DNA from: Cloeon dipterum | Taxonomy: Eukaryota > Arthropoda > Insecta > Ephemeroptera > Baetidae | Direction: 5' to 3' | Length of the DNA stretch: 64,000 bases | NCBI RefSeq assembly: GCF_949628265.1 | Contig: NC_088789.1 | Location: 8,052,886-8,116,885 of the forward strand | In this document: piece by piece, positions 22,590 to 36,379 of the stretch | Layout: every line of letters starts with the position of its first letter | Position numbering within the stretch: the stretch's first letter is position 1 | The notes under the pieces: model-generated | What the model was told of the DNA's origin: nothing | Database searches by the model: none | What the model saw: only the letters and a program-made list of their open reading frames with translations | Program-made: the position numbers and the translations under genes

Positions 22590-25500
22590 TTCGTCCAAAG
22601 GTCAGTCCAGGGAGCGCAAGATTTCACGTATCATGGTCTGAAAGGTGTTTATGTAGATTTGTTAGTTGCTACTCTTAATTTTCGCATCGTAGAGGACAAG
22701 AAAAGAGTATTAGCATTTACAAGAAGAAAAGTAGATAATACATTACATGTGTACAGTGCGTGGCATGCAATTGAAATTTGCTCAATATTTATGAGTTAAT
22801 TTTTAAAATGGTTATTTAAATATAAAGGAAAGCATTGAGAAATTTAAAAAACCGTGACGTTGAGTCCTACTTAGAATTTAATTAAAACAAAACATTTTTC
22901 TCAAGCACTCATAACAGTTAGTTTAGCTCTGTTTACTAATTTCGCAACGCACTACATGGATTTTACTAACTTACTGTTCACAACGTAAACACTATATTTT
23001 ATTTATGCGAATTTTTCAAATTTAATATCGACATCAATCAAGAAGTACTTCAAATTGCCAACAAAGCTTTAAAAAATTTTGACAAACAGAATCACTTTTG
23101 TTTGCATTTGTTTAAAAAAATCAATAGCAGTTCCACGTGCAAAACTAAAAATAAAACCAGGAACTCACCATTCAGAACTAATAATCCAATATTTCGAGCT
23201 GATCAACCAACACTTAGGTAAACTGCAAACCTTGGCACTGAAACAATTCGGAGTGGCTGGCAGGAGGAAGGTGTGTGTGTCGACGCACTCTCGGTACAAG
23301 CGACGACGCGAAAATGCATCAAGCAGAGCGCCGTCAGCGGGACTTTGTCACGCCCGCGCGCTCGCAGATCCAGCAGACCCCACCTTTTTAATTATTATGC
23401 CCTCGTGAACTAGTTAATGATTATTTTAGAATCCGTGCATAGAGCCCGAGAACCGATTTTTCCCCCTGCGAACAACGCACAAGTGATACACAGCACCGCA
23501 AGTGATAATTTGCCATAATTGCTTTTATTCGGTGTCGTCTCTGCACGCTTCGCTCAATTTTCGTCGCCAGTAGCCCAAAAAGAAAGTTAAGATGGCAAAT
23601 CTGTAGGCAAAGAAAATAGATTAAATTACTCTTCTTTTGTCAGATTGGCACATGACGAATTGGATTACTAACGACATTAAAAAGCGTTAAATTGCGTTCA
23701 CCTCGAAAGGTCAGCATTTAGTTTTTAAATGGAAGCCGCGAAACAAGAATTGTGCTGAATGCGAAATATCATCAAGTTGAGCTAATGCAATTTTTCTTGC
23801 GTAAGATTTATCTTTATAATTCATAACTAAAACTCAAAGGTTTTATTTTATTTTAACTGGGAAATTATTAATACATATTTTTTCTATCGCGTATTTATTT
23901 CTTCTCTGTATCCAAAATTCACGCTTTTATTTCTAATTTTTGCTCTCTTTAGTTTACTTTTAACAACTGATACTTGTAATGGACAGAATTAGCATAACAA
24001 TCAATTTGTTTAATTAAAAGCGGTCAGAAGTTTTTTGGTGGTGAGATAAAATACTGTTATAAGAAATATAAAAGAAGACGAATATTCAGATTTTAATTAA
24101 ATCAATCCTTATCAATTTAAAAACGTGTGGCCCATTCTACAGTTGCGTGTGTAGAGACAATCATTCCAGCACTTCACCGCGCGCAGTGCCAATTTTGAGG
24201 AGCACACATGCTGCGAAAAATACTTCGCACACAAATTATTAACAAATAAAGCTGGCAAGTTGCGGTGGTAAAAATTATGACCAAAAATTAAATATGCCAG
24301 CATGGAAGCTGGAAAGGTTTGCAGCTGCGGGATGGTAATAAAATGCAGTTTCCCCAGTTTACAAAAAGAGCAGTATTTTGTTCGAATCAAAATATCTCTG
24401 GCACTCATTAGGTGGAATTTTTTCAATTAAATTTTTCAAATGAATGACGTTTGGTTGTGCTGAGAACAGCTACAGAAGCTTTAAAAATGTAAACACCGGA
24501 GACGCAGTACGTTTGATAATTCCCTCAATTTCTAAATGTCGCTGATAGGAGGACAAAATTGGCATATAGGTTCAAGTATTCTATGAAATACCCACCAGTC
24601 ATCAGTATTATAAGACTTTGAAGTTACAGCATGAATAATAAACAATTATAAATAAAATATGTTATGTAAATATTTTTCATTTCTCTAAGTTTAACGGAAT
24701 AAATTTGATAATTCCTTAAACGGCAATATATCATCCCCCAAATGTGTTGTTTAAAAACAATGTACATTGGAACCCTTTGTGAACTAAAATGTTTACGGTG
24801 CTTACCCTCCACCCCCAAAAATAAACCTCTTGACAACAGACCGCATTACTCAAAGTTGCTTTTTTCTCACTTTCTCTTCAATGGACATTATTTGTATTTA
24901 TTTATTCTCGAATTTCTTTTTGAATTAAAAGGCCATTCCAAAAAAGTCATCGCATTTACTTTAATAATTCATATATGAGAACAATTTTTTAAACATTATG
25001 CAAAAATAGCAACAATTTTGAAACATATATTTTTATGCTTTTGAAAATATTTTTTGTGTAAACTGTTTCCTGTATTCACCCAATTAAATCTTTTAATTAC
25101 ACGTTGATATTTTAGAGTGGTGGTTGCAAATAATATTGCGCAACAGTGGGCAAAAAAATTATGTCAATAATAAAGAAAATACCAAAGAGACAAGTTGAGG
25201 TTCTCCTTTGACGGCCGTGTAAAAATAAATGGGACGCGGTGGAGTGCGCGAGGAAAATAAAAACTAATGATGGCGATTCTTATTCAGCAGCAGGAAGCGA
25301 AATAAAACGTAAGCAGAGAAAAGCAGCGTGAGTGTGTGTGTGTTGCAATAACAACAAGTGCTAATAATGCGCGAAAATAAATCGGTGTTGCGTTCGCGCG
25401 CTCGCGAATAAACGCGTTTTTATTCGGCTCTGCTTAGTGCTGGCAACATTTATTATTATGCATGTCGCGGTGCGGGGCGGCGGGGGGCCTTTGGATCGGG

Positions 25501-27277
25501 TGTCGCGCTGCCTGTGTGGCCCCAGCTCTTTTGCGCACATTCATCTCTCTTTCGCTCTCTCGTCCTGCGATAATTATATCAGCTGGCCAAACAACGCGAC
25601 GCGTCTGAATAGAAGCAGTCGTCGCCTCGCCACTCATTAGCCTCCGCGCCAGCCCGTGCATATTGTAAACAGGAAATTTTTGTTTTGCGTTGCACCGCAG
25701 CGATTATTGGCCTCGGCGCGATGTGAAGAAGAGGCTGCTTTCTGGCGGCCCCCAGCGGGGTCTCGCGGCCCCTAACACCAGCAGTCTGCTCTTCCAGGCC
25801 AACTCTCACCTCAAATCATAAAAATGGATCCGAATTTACTTTTGCTTAATTTTCAAATGGAGTGATTTAAGTACAGGAGGGATAAAGGTACTAGAAATGT
25901 AGATTTTTTTAAGTAAAAAGTTTGCAAATTGGCTTTTAAATCCTAAATAAGAGGGCTGCTATTTTAAAAATTTCTACATGATTTTTACAGATCTAATCCT
26001 TTATCCAGCAGGGATTATAATATTTCAATTTAAAAAAAGAGTCTTAAAAAATCCAAATTTAGTTTCAAATGTCTCATTGTTTGAAATGATATCAAATATC
26101 AATTTAGAATTTTAATCCATAAACTTTTGCTTTCAAAATCTAGATGATATCCAAATTTTGTAAATTTGTGTTTACACATCATCCTTGAATCGCCCTACGA
26201 TATGTAAGCTAAATAAATTAAGAACGATTTTTCACCAAACAATTTTAATAATTTCACGACGAGACTCTACCTGATATTTGCTGCTTCTGTGCCACTTTAT
26301 ACGTTTAATCCGATAGTTTTTTATGTGCGTGCCAAGGAAACAACATATTATCTTGCAGTCGGACTCTACTTGAGCGGCCACCCCGCTGTTTAATGCGTGG
26401 AAAGTGTGGCCATTAGCACGGTGTGAAAACGTCGCCCATAATTTTGCACCCTGGCTCCTTTCGAAATCACACTCTCGACGGTGGTTTTTATTATTCGTGC
26501 GAGCGCAGTCGCTTAGAGAAATAAATTTAATGGGGATAAGAAAAATATCTGCTTTTCAATTTAAATCATAAAGCCTGAATGAAACGCGATACCTCGGGCC
26601 GGCAATGAGTCACGGAAGCATGACAAACGAGGTATGCTGCTGACTGCGCTTTATCCCCCGCCAGGCCAATAATTTGAGTGCCTTTTTAAATCGTGCTATA
26701 AGCGATTAATTTCAGGATTTCACTTGATAAATTTTATCATAATTTTTTTGCGAAATCCAGAGCCCAAGTCCGAAGCCGCCAATAGATGGCACCAGCGGTT
26801 ACTTTTGATTTTAAGGCACTTCCGCTGCGATTGCTCAGTACACACGCTGTATTATAGTACAAAAATCATTCAAATTAATAATCTGTTAAATTATATGGCA
26901 AAAAAAAACAGTATTTTCTTCTATTTTTTATTCTTAATACAACTGCAAAACTAGACACTTCATACTATAGTCGAGAAATTAAAACGACAATTTTGCAACG
27001 AGGATGAAGCCTGGTTTGATTTATTCCCATTATAGACATGTCATATTTGAATTAAAAATTAGGTTATAATAACTCGACTAAAATAAGTTTTTTTATCAAA
27101 AATAAATAGGAGTTTCTAATGTAACAAAAGTTTTTATAGACTATCATGTAAAATAATAATAAAAATGGAATCACTATATTAAAATGTTAAACCCTTTGTT
27201 TCCCTCCATTTTGTCAGGGAAATTACCTTAATCAACAAGAGTATTTGTGTCTCTTCTCGCGAAGATGCGCGTGCTCA
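22590..27277. other. Large intergenic region with GC-rich islands
   Basis: No coding exon could be supported. GC-rich patches at about 23250-23400 and 25200-25800 stand out from AT-rich surroundings and may be promoters or 5' UTR exons of the flanking genes. The region upstream of H2.0 is a natural place for developmental enhancers, but no motif was assigned. Confidence 0.4.
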
Positions 27278-30200
27278 ATGGGGTGCGACGCAGGGCCGAA
27301 TGATTTGCCTTTCCGTCCGGAGCAGACTCCGCCTTCGCAGCGCCCATTTCGGCGCTCGAGACTCATCCTCTCGGCTCCCAGCAGCCACTCTCTCGCTCAG
27401 TTGGATATGATGTTTCTGCCCATGAGCCACGAGGTCAGCGCTGCCATGACCACCATGCTGATGGACCGGCGTCCGCAGCAGCCGTCGCCGCCGGCCGCCA
27501 CCAGCAAGGCCCTCAAATTCGGCATGGACCGCATTTTGGCTGACACTGCCGTCAAAACGACAGACCCGCAAGGTGCGGTATCGCATGAAAATTGACCGAA
27601 GATTTATTTTTTGCAAATTATTTTACAAAATGTTCCTCTTGCATTGCAAATTTTGTTAATATTTGAAAAATTAATTAATCAGATAAGAAAAAGGATTAAA
27701 ATTTTCCCAATTTTGATCAAATTAAATCGAAAAAGGTCCTTCTACAGAATGTAATCAATGCAATTCCTTCAGTGCAATTTCTAAAAATTTCTGCGGTCCA
27801 TTATTAAGACGAATTTATTTCGACCTATTTAATTATTATCTCATTACTTAAATGATCGAAGTAACAAAGAAATGGGAACGGGATGTTTGTTCGTTAAACA
27901 TTTCAAATACATTTCATCTACTCATGTTAACTCAAAAAATTTTTACCCAGTATTTTAAAAAGAAAGTTGAAAAACTGTCAACAAAACTTTCCTTGGATTT
28001 CATCGCTTTAATTTAAGTTTTTACCAACTTTAATTATAAAATAATACTCTATCGAATATTTTAATTTGCCCCTAAAACATAACAAAATTGATTTTAAAAT
28101 TTCATTTGATTTTCTGATATATACAAAGATTTTAAAAAACAGACCTCATCGCCAAGAATACAAACAAAAATTCCTTTCGCGGCCTATTTGATTAAAACAT
28201 GCATATATTGGCATGATGATAAAATAGCATGAAAAGGATAGAGTAGAAATACATTTTTTATTCTGATGTGTATATTCTCTAGGTCGAGGGGCAAATTTTT
28301 TAATAATATCAGCGATGTTGAGTTCCGTTTAAAAATAACCTGGAAAAACATCAAAACGTAAATATTTCCCGAGAAATAAAAAAGAAACAGTGTACAGTGC
28401 TTTATAATTTTTTGAAGCCTCTTGAAACTAGAACACAATGTTATTTACGATATATGCAACAAATTCACATGAATGTTGCGACGGTTGCATATAGTGCTAG
28501 GCTACAAATAAATTATTACTCAATTGCTTTATTGAGAAAATTTAAGCAAATAATTTTCAACTTTAATTTTTTTCTAATATCCTCTTTGCAGTTGACTGCG
28601 GAGGTCATCAGCAAACATCTCCTGTGGAGGCGAGCAGCAGGGTTTCTGCGTTTTCGTGTCAGCAGCAGCAGCGGTGTTGCGGCAGCTGCGACCCCGGGGG
28701 CAACCCGGTGCCCTGTGCTGAGTGCGTCAGCTCCCTTCTGCACTGCTGCACCGTGTCGGGGCCGCCCCCGCTCGCTCACTCCGCCTCCAGCTACCCTTTT
28801 GCACCGCTGCCCTACCTGCCACCGCACCACAACCACCTGGGCACTCAACCTCACTACGCAACAAGTAAGTGTCACACAACTTCAGTATTCCACTTTCTTC
28901 AAATTCATGTCCAGCTTCGTTTTCACTTTGAGAAGGTAAAAATTGAATTTAAGGGTAGGTTAAGTGCAATCGGTCCATACAGTTATTTAAGTACTTTGAA
29001 GTGCGGGGAAAATCCATTATTTTATTAAAATTATTTCTTAATAAGAGGTATAGTTTCCTGCAAACTAAAAAAATATGAGTGGTATATCTATTTCCTTTCC
29101 CAATCTTGATAACTATTTCTTAAAATATTTGTTGTTTTTTTCCTGACATGATATATCCAAGAAATAGCAAGACCCATTTTTGGTTCTCGATAAAGAAATC
29201 AAAAATAAAATTTAAATGGATTTATTATTTAACACAAAATATTTTACTAACATTATTCAAACGAATTTCTTGATTCTATGGTTCCGTTTAGGGATGTGAA
29301 ATTTAGACGGTTGCCTATTTTTTCTGAGATTCCAATCTTTAGGGGACTATCAAAAAAGCACGAATCATGCAATTTTAAGCCATTTGAACCTTCATAAAAT
29401 TATCTAAAACTTAAAAACCATGAATAATTGCTTATTTTGCTTCGAGCTTCAGGATTTTTTGAGCAATTTTTAACCAATTAACATTAATTTGTTTGTTCAA
29501 AACATATTTCCCACGCGAAACTAGATTTTGTTGCTATTTTCAGGCTAAAACAAACACAACTGCCCTCGCTTTTGTTATTTCGATAAATTTAGCAAAAGAA
29601 TTCTATGTTACTTTCGAACATCAACAAAGATTTCACATTTCTTCCCAAGAAGGAAAAATTCACCTTGTTCACGTCGGTGGTATATGTAAGAAAGTATAAA
29701 AATTATAGGTTCAGGAAAGATTTTTTAATAGCTTTTCGATAAAAAAAGAGTTATATTTGTACTTAAAAAATAGAAAACAAACAATTTTTCAGTTGAGGAG
29801 GAAAATTTATAACTCTAAATAATTTATTTAAAAAAAACATGAGCAAACAAACAACACAAAAATGGGTCCATTTTATGTTCGTACGATTGGTATCATTTTA
29901 TCTTCATGAAAATAACAAAATATCTTGAAATTTTGACCAAAACGTAATATGTTGTCATAAAATGCAAAATTTTAACTGTACAAATTTGTCAATTGGGCTA
30001 AAAAATATGCCTTTAAAACTCATCTGAAGTCATCTAATCTGCACAAAAACAGTCTAAAAACATCATTGACTAAAAAAACTGTCTAATATTCTCAGCTTTA
30101 GTTCTGCAGAGTTATCAAATAAATTAGGGGTAAGATATAAAATTCGTCCGATAATTGTAGTGTTTCAAATAATTATGAAAATTGTCGTCAACATCTGTGT

Positions 30201-33200
30201 TTTTCATGTTCTAGAAAATATATTCTGAAGGTTGACGAGAGAACAAGCGCTCCCTTTCTTTCCCGAGGAAGGTACAAAATTTTACTTTTATTTAAAATTA
30301 AATTCACACTTTTCCTGCTACGCCGCCTTTCAATTTTACGTAGTTAATAACACAAGCTGCTAAATTGTGGGGCGTGCTGATGCTGAAGCTTCTTAGCCTC
30401 GTTAAACCCGCGCATTCTGCGCTTTCTCCCTCAAGCCCTTTGGGCTCAGCGCGCGCGTTTTAGCGCTCATTCAGCTTGGAATAACAAATAGACGGCGAAT
30501 TATTACTTGGCGAGGAGCATCACTGCACAGCCTGTTTGATATCTTTCTCACAAGTTACCGTCAAGCTGGGTGTCACTGAAAGACAAAAACTCGCTCGCAT
30601 TTCCTCCCAGCTCAATCACGCCCTGTACGGTGGCGTCGTTCAAGCACGAAATCGCTTCATTTGATTGAGTGTTTATCAATAATGCTTCCATCGAAATTAT
30701 CAAGCTGTAGAAAACTAATTGAGTGTGAGAATAAAATTGGTGCGTGGAGTTAACCCAACACGCATGTATATTAAATCTTAAAATCTCAATATTGTGTAAC
30801 ACTGTCTTTACACTATAAATCCCATAAAATTTGGTTACTAAAACACAGTGTCATTTTTCCACAAAAGTTATTGAAATTTTTGAAAAGAGCTGAGTTACAG
30901 ACAAATTTTGGTAAAACTTATATCCAATGAGACGGTCATAAAAATTAATTTTATTTCGTTGCTTGATTGTACAGATCACTGATTGTAAACTGTGTTTATA
31001 AATATAAATCTTATCCTTCTTGCAAACTTGAGGAAGTAGAGTTAAGAACTGAATCACAAAGATATCAACTCAACAGTGAATATGATAAAATAATGGTTAA
31101 CGCTCCCACCACAAGTTTAAAATATTTTTTCATTGAGCTTTAACATTTCTGGCTTTAATTGAAAAACTCCTCGTATTTTTTGTAAACTTTGTTATTATAT
31201 TTCACAACAAAAGAGAAAATTTATCTCCATTCCAAGAACATCTTTAAAAAATTGTCCAGAGTGATAAAGCAGAAACCATCATCACCTTGAGCCATTTGCA
31301 AAAAGTGGAGATAAGCAGGCTGATGTTTTACGAGGGCAGATCTCTTCAGCAGATGAGAGCAGTAAATCGAAAAGGGAGAGCGGTCCAGCTATAATTAAGT
31401 GGAGGAATGTTGAGAGTGTGTGTTTTGTGTCAGATGGAGCGGCGGGCTGCGGGGGCGGCCGGGGGTAGGCCCATAATATAATTTTATGTGACTCTCCCGG
31501 CCGGCGGCCGCTTGCACACGCGGTGCCTCCAGTCCGGATAAATCACACTTCAAGTCAAGTGATGTTTGTTTTCGCAGCAACAAAAGCGCAGCCCGCGGCC
31601 CCAACCGCTTTTTTCGCTTTTTTTCAGCGCCTCCTTAAACATAATATCGCCACCGACTGCGGGGCTGCGCGCGGTGTGTGTTGTATCCCAACGACTGCCA
31701 CACACATTTCCAGCGAGGCATGCGTGCACTGAACTCTCATAAGTATGCTCAATTGATGGCCTGTAAACATTCTCAAGTGTTCGCAACGCAACACCGAAAA
31801 TGATTTTTCTAGGGAAAAAAATTGAGAGCCACTTAACGAGTCCTTTATTAGAAAGAGACATTTTAAATTTTATTTCTGCTACTTTTTTTAAAATTTTTGT
31901 GAGATCAATATTCTAAATGAACAGGTGGAAAGTTCAACAAGACCAGCAAATATTTTTTATTTATTTTCTGTGGTGAATTCAGTTTGGAAAGAATTTTTTT
32001 TATTCCTAGACCTATTTACGACAATTTGAGCACATCACGGTGTTTCCTAAGTGCCCTGATGGCTTCCAAAGAGCCAAATCGAACAGGTTCTGAAAGTTCT
32101 AAACATGACAGTTCCAACAGTGTGCAGATTTTGCAGGTCAAACGAATACAGAGCCTGTCAGATGCCGTTAAAGCAGCAACAGGGATACCTTTATGCCAGG
32201 ATTCAATTTCTTACTTGTTCTGATTGTCTTATCTAACGTCAGCATGTTTTAAGCGAAAAAATATACCGACCATCTAAATTTCACTTTCTCACTATTCAGC
32301 TGAGCTAAAAAATGCATAACACGTACACTCAGTTAGTTAAATTAATTATTTTAGGCACAATCGCGTCGAGAAAATTGTGTAACTTAGTTTCGGTGAATTT
32401 TAATTGTGACTCTAAGTGCCTGAAATTGCGAATTAATAAGTTTGCGGTACCAGAAATTGATCTCCCTTCGTCAGTAAGGCAAATTAATTTTTGTAAGCAC
32501 ATTTCCGTAGAGGAAATCGTGTTAACATGCAATGCTAAGTTCTACCCACCACTCCAAGTACGTGAAGGTGACAAAAATTAAATAAATTCAGCATATATTA
32601 AAATAGTAATTTACATGATCTCGAGCGAGATTAGCTAAATAAATCAGCAATTTATTTTTTGCAAGACAATAGTAAAAGAGGACGAATTTTGAGTGGATTG
32701 CATGAACAAAACATATTGTTCTGTCTCTAACTGATTCATTGTTTATTTTAGTCTTACCCCCGTCAAAAATAAGCAGCAAATTTATTTATAAAAAAAAGAA
32801 GACACAAATGCTACAGCTCTGCCCAATTATCATCTCCTGTTGCTTCTGGCCTAATTCAAGGGGTGTTAAAACATGACATGTTTATTTGCTTCGTTTGCCA
32901 GAAAGACTAGCTATTTTTCACGTCTCTCAGCGAGGAGCGAAATGCAAGCGGAAAACACGTGTAATGTGAGTCGATTTTTTGTCTCTCGCTTCTTAAAAAA
33001 AATATCGGCGTCTGCACCTTCTGCGCTTTGTCACAGGCCACACCGGCGTGATCATTATCTCATCTGCACCTACTTTCGCCCTCTCTCTCTCTTTCTCTCA
33101 GGCCTCATATCTGGCCATCTTTATTACCCTCTAGCTCGCTCTCTCAGAAAACGGCAATGTGTTGCTCCTTAATTTTTGGTGGTGTTTTGTTTCACTTTGA

Positions 33201-36200
33201 GAAAATCTACTCTTCATATAGGTTTTATGGGATTTTAGGTGGTCCTCTTCCTCACTCGCTCGATTTTAGGATTTTGAAAGAGTGAGAATGTTTACAAGAA
33301 GCCTCTGTCGGCTGTGGTTTGTATTCGCTGCTGGCGTGTGTTGTGTAATATGCTGCTGCTGATCAGTCAGCTCACGAATCGCACTAGCAAGCATTATTTT
33401 TGGATTCTTAGTGCGTTCAAATCTCTACCAGCGGCTTGGCCAATGCAGCTCATACGCTCATAATAAAATTTATTGGATTTTTTCAAAACCGTTTCATACT
33501 ATCGAAATTGTTTATAACGTGCTAGGACAGTCATGCTGAACACATAAATTAATTTTGTATAAAGCTATTTGTTAAAATTAAAATATAACTATTAATATTA
33601 AAAATTGCTATTGTAAAACAATAAAGTTACACTAAAATTTTACAAGCTTATATTAAATATCATATTAAGTTCAAATTATTTTTTTAATTTGAATTTTAAA
33701 ATTATAATTTTTTATACTTTCTAACCAGCATTGATACGTCTAATAGTAATTGCAACAGTGCGATTTTGCCAAAATAATTTTTTCCACATTTATAATAATA
33801 ATGAAGAGTTCAAGGGGGAAGAGATAAGAGACACATTTTCCACTAGTTTTGCTTGAACATAAAATTTAACAAGGGATGCCAAGTGCATTGGGCTGCGAGT
33901 GCAAATTGCAAATTTCGCTGAAAATTCTTCCACTCGCGAAAGCCGTTGGCATGACGTCAAAATGAGCATGTGTAGGAGCAAAAGGAGCGACTGGTCGTCA
34001 TCATCAGATCTCATTAGCCGCGTGCGTGTGTATGCGTGACTATGTAGACAAAATAAAAAGGCTCGTCAGCAGCCAGTCTGATGATTTCAAATGCATCCGC
34101 CCGGCCGCCCGCTTAGCCGCTGCTCTCGGTGTTTGTTTTGTTAAGTTCGGGAGTGAGAGAGGGACGATTGTATCTTGCTGAAGCAGCCACATGGGCCGTA
34201 ATGTGAAAAATGGTCTTGAAAGTTATTAAAAGGCCCACCAAGTGGAAATGTAAACCCATAAATTAGCCCTGAAATAAGACAGCCTCTCTGCGGCGTGCAG
34301 TACACACACTCTTTCCTGCTCTTTTTGCTTCTTTTCCCTCTCAAATGAAATCCCTGCGCCCGGCAATAAAGAAGACGTCGCGTAAATAAAAGGCCTTCGA
34401 TTGGCCTCGCAGAAGCCGCAGCCGTTTATAGTCGACAAAGGCTCAAAAGATTGTTAAATGGATTGTTCAACTTTCATATACTCATGTTCATACTATCACT
34501 CACAAAATTTCAAGCTTGACTAGCACAACAGAGTTATTCTTTTATCGGTTAAAGCTTGTGGTTGGTGACAGCAGCTGAAAAATGTAAAAAAGAGGAGAAC
34601 AAGGAAAAGTTTAAAAATAGAACGGGTTAATACTGGGGCTTGTGGTTGTAATGCGATTAAATTTAAGCCTTTTTTATGAAATTACAAACAGAAAGAACCA
34701 ATATAACAGTAACTTGGTAAAGCTGGGGTCAGGAAATATCCTAAAAAAAGCATACCTTTTTACTAAATTAATGTTAATTTGATTTTAAAAACAATAAACA
34801 AATCTGTCTGATCTATTTATTTCCATCAAAAGAACTCTTTTCTAGCCTTAATCCTTTAAACTAAATTTTTTTCTTATCTGTATTTATTATTTTTTCAAGT
34901 TCATTTTCATTTCTATTGTTGCAGTTTACAACCATGACCTGCCACTCGGAACCAAGCCCAGCCACTCAGCTGGCTCGCCCAACGAGGCTCAAAATTCGGC
35001 GCCAGGTTCTAGTAAACGCAAAAGATCGTGGTCGCGCGCCGTCTTCTCCAACCTGCAGCGCAAAGGGCTGGAAAAGCGCTTCCAGATCCAGAAGTACATC
35101 ACCAAGCCGGACAGAAGGCAACTGGCCGCAACCCTCGGCCTCACGGACGCGCAGGTATAAAAATCTCGCTTATGACGCAAAAATTACAGGATTATTTGAA
35201 TAAGTAACGTTTAGATTTTTTTCAATTTAAAAAAATAATAAAAGGATGTGAGGTAAAAATTAAATTATGTTATTTAAGTGTTTTTTTTAATAATAATTTT
35301 CCACAGTCATTATACTGTATATGAGATGGATAAAAAATGTTTAAAAACTGATGAAGTTTTTCATAAACATTGTGGCTGCTCTCCGACACGAGGAAAAGTG
35401 GTTTGAGACCGAGGGAGTGCCGCACTCGGGTGTTGACAGATTTTGATCACGTTGCCGGCTGATAAGCAATATGGCCATCAATAAAATCAACAAAATCGCC
35501 TATAAACTAAACTTAGACCTCCTCTCGCCGCCCCATAAGTGCGGCTAGATGAAGTTTTATATGAACCGGAAGCGACGATGGCTCTTTCTCTGTCAATCGC
35601 GTTTTATGCGAGCAGCGCATTCCACCAGCGAGCACTGAATGGGGCAAAGCAGCAATCATCAAAGCGCACATATAGCGCGCGCGTGACCATAAAACAATCC
35701 ATGGTTGGATTTAGAATCCATTATAAAATCCCTCCTAGAGGCTGTAGTGTAAATATTTACCCTTTTTTGCTTTGGCTGAGAATAAGCGTTTGATTTTTTT
35801 TCTTTCAAACACCAGGAAATTTATATTTATTTAGGCATATCATTCTTATATTTATTTATTTATTTATTTGAATAGGAAAATTAAGAGTGAAGCTTGTTTA
35901 TCATAGATTTTCTCTTAATGGATTTACTGCAACAGTAGATAAATCATATTTCCATCTGAATTAAAAATCAAGAAATCAAAATGTTATTTATTAGCTATTT
36001 ATAGTTTGTGAATTTATTGTCTTGAAGTTTTTTTTTCAAATTTGTAGAAGTTTTAAAGAGATTTTAAAGAAAATTGGCATGCATTCTGCTTTTGAAGGTG
36101 AAAGTTTGGTTTCAAAACCGCCGGATGAAGTGGCGGCACAGCAAAGAGGCGAAGTTGGGAGTTTCGACGGCCACCTCTTCTGGCGGCGTGTGCGTGTCAT

Positions 36201-36376
36201 CGAACGTGCTGATAGGACACACCTCGTCCCTGCCCCTGGACACCTCGTCCCTGCCCCTGGACACCGCGTCCCGAAGCGAAATGGATAGGAGTGCGGCCGA
36301 CTCAACGCAGGTGCTCGAGTCTCCTCTGAACTCCTCCTCCGAGGACTCTGAGGTCGACGTCGAGGTCATGAGCTGA
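27278..36376 (+). CDS. H2.0: H2.0/HLX homeodomain transcription factor
   Basis: Exons: 27278-27572, 28592-28864, 34925-35154 and 36098-36376. They total 1077 nt, giving 358 residues with all phases matching. Exon 1 has SKALKFGMDRILAD, equivalent to the HLX phrase KDLKFGIDRILS, an Eh1-like Groucho-binding motif. Exon 2 is cysteine-, proline- and histidine-rich. Exons 3 and 4 encode the homeodomain from KRKRSWSRAVFSNLQRKGLE through LGLTDAQ|VKVWFQNRRMKWRHSKEA, nearly word for word the human HLX homeodomain, with an intron at DAQ|VKVWF. The tail is acidic and serine-rich (SSSEDSEVDVEVMS). Known: H2.0/HLX acts in visceral mesoderm development. The start is uncertain: the ATG at 27407 (MMFLPMSHEV) is an alternative, with an acceptor-like CTCTCGCTCAG just upstream. 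A polyadenylation signal lies near 36412. Confidence 0.92.
28865..34924 (+). other. Six-kilobase intron of H2.0
   Basis: AT-rich with several GC-richer patches (about 30360-30490, 31430-31700, 33000-33120 with a CT-rich run, 33880-34130). No coding exon is supported. Long introns of homeobox genes often carry enhancers; nothing specific was identified here. Confidence 0.5.
36224..36270 (+). repeat. 21-bp tandem duplication in the last H2.0 coding exon
   Basis: CACCTCGTCCCTGCCCCTGG plus A occurs twice in tandem and begins a third time, encoding TSSLPLDTSSLPLDT. The length is a multiple of three, so the frame is kept. Confidence 0.85.
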
Positions 36377-36379
36377 GGA

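Noticed and set aside
33080-33101. CT-rich run in the H2.0 intron
   Set aside because: Simple-sequence repeat without further structure.
34916-35203. Plus-strand frame over the first homeodomain exon
   Set aside because: Wrong frame; the real frame there encodes KRKRSWSRAVFSNLQ and joins its neighbours in phase.
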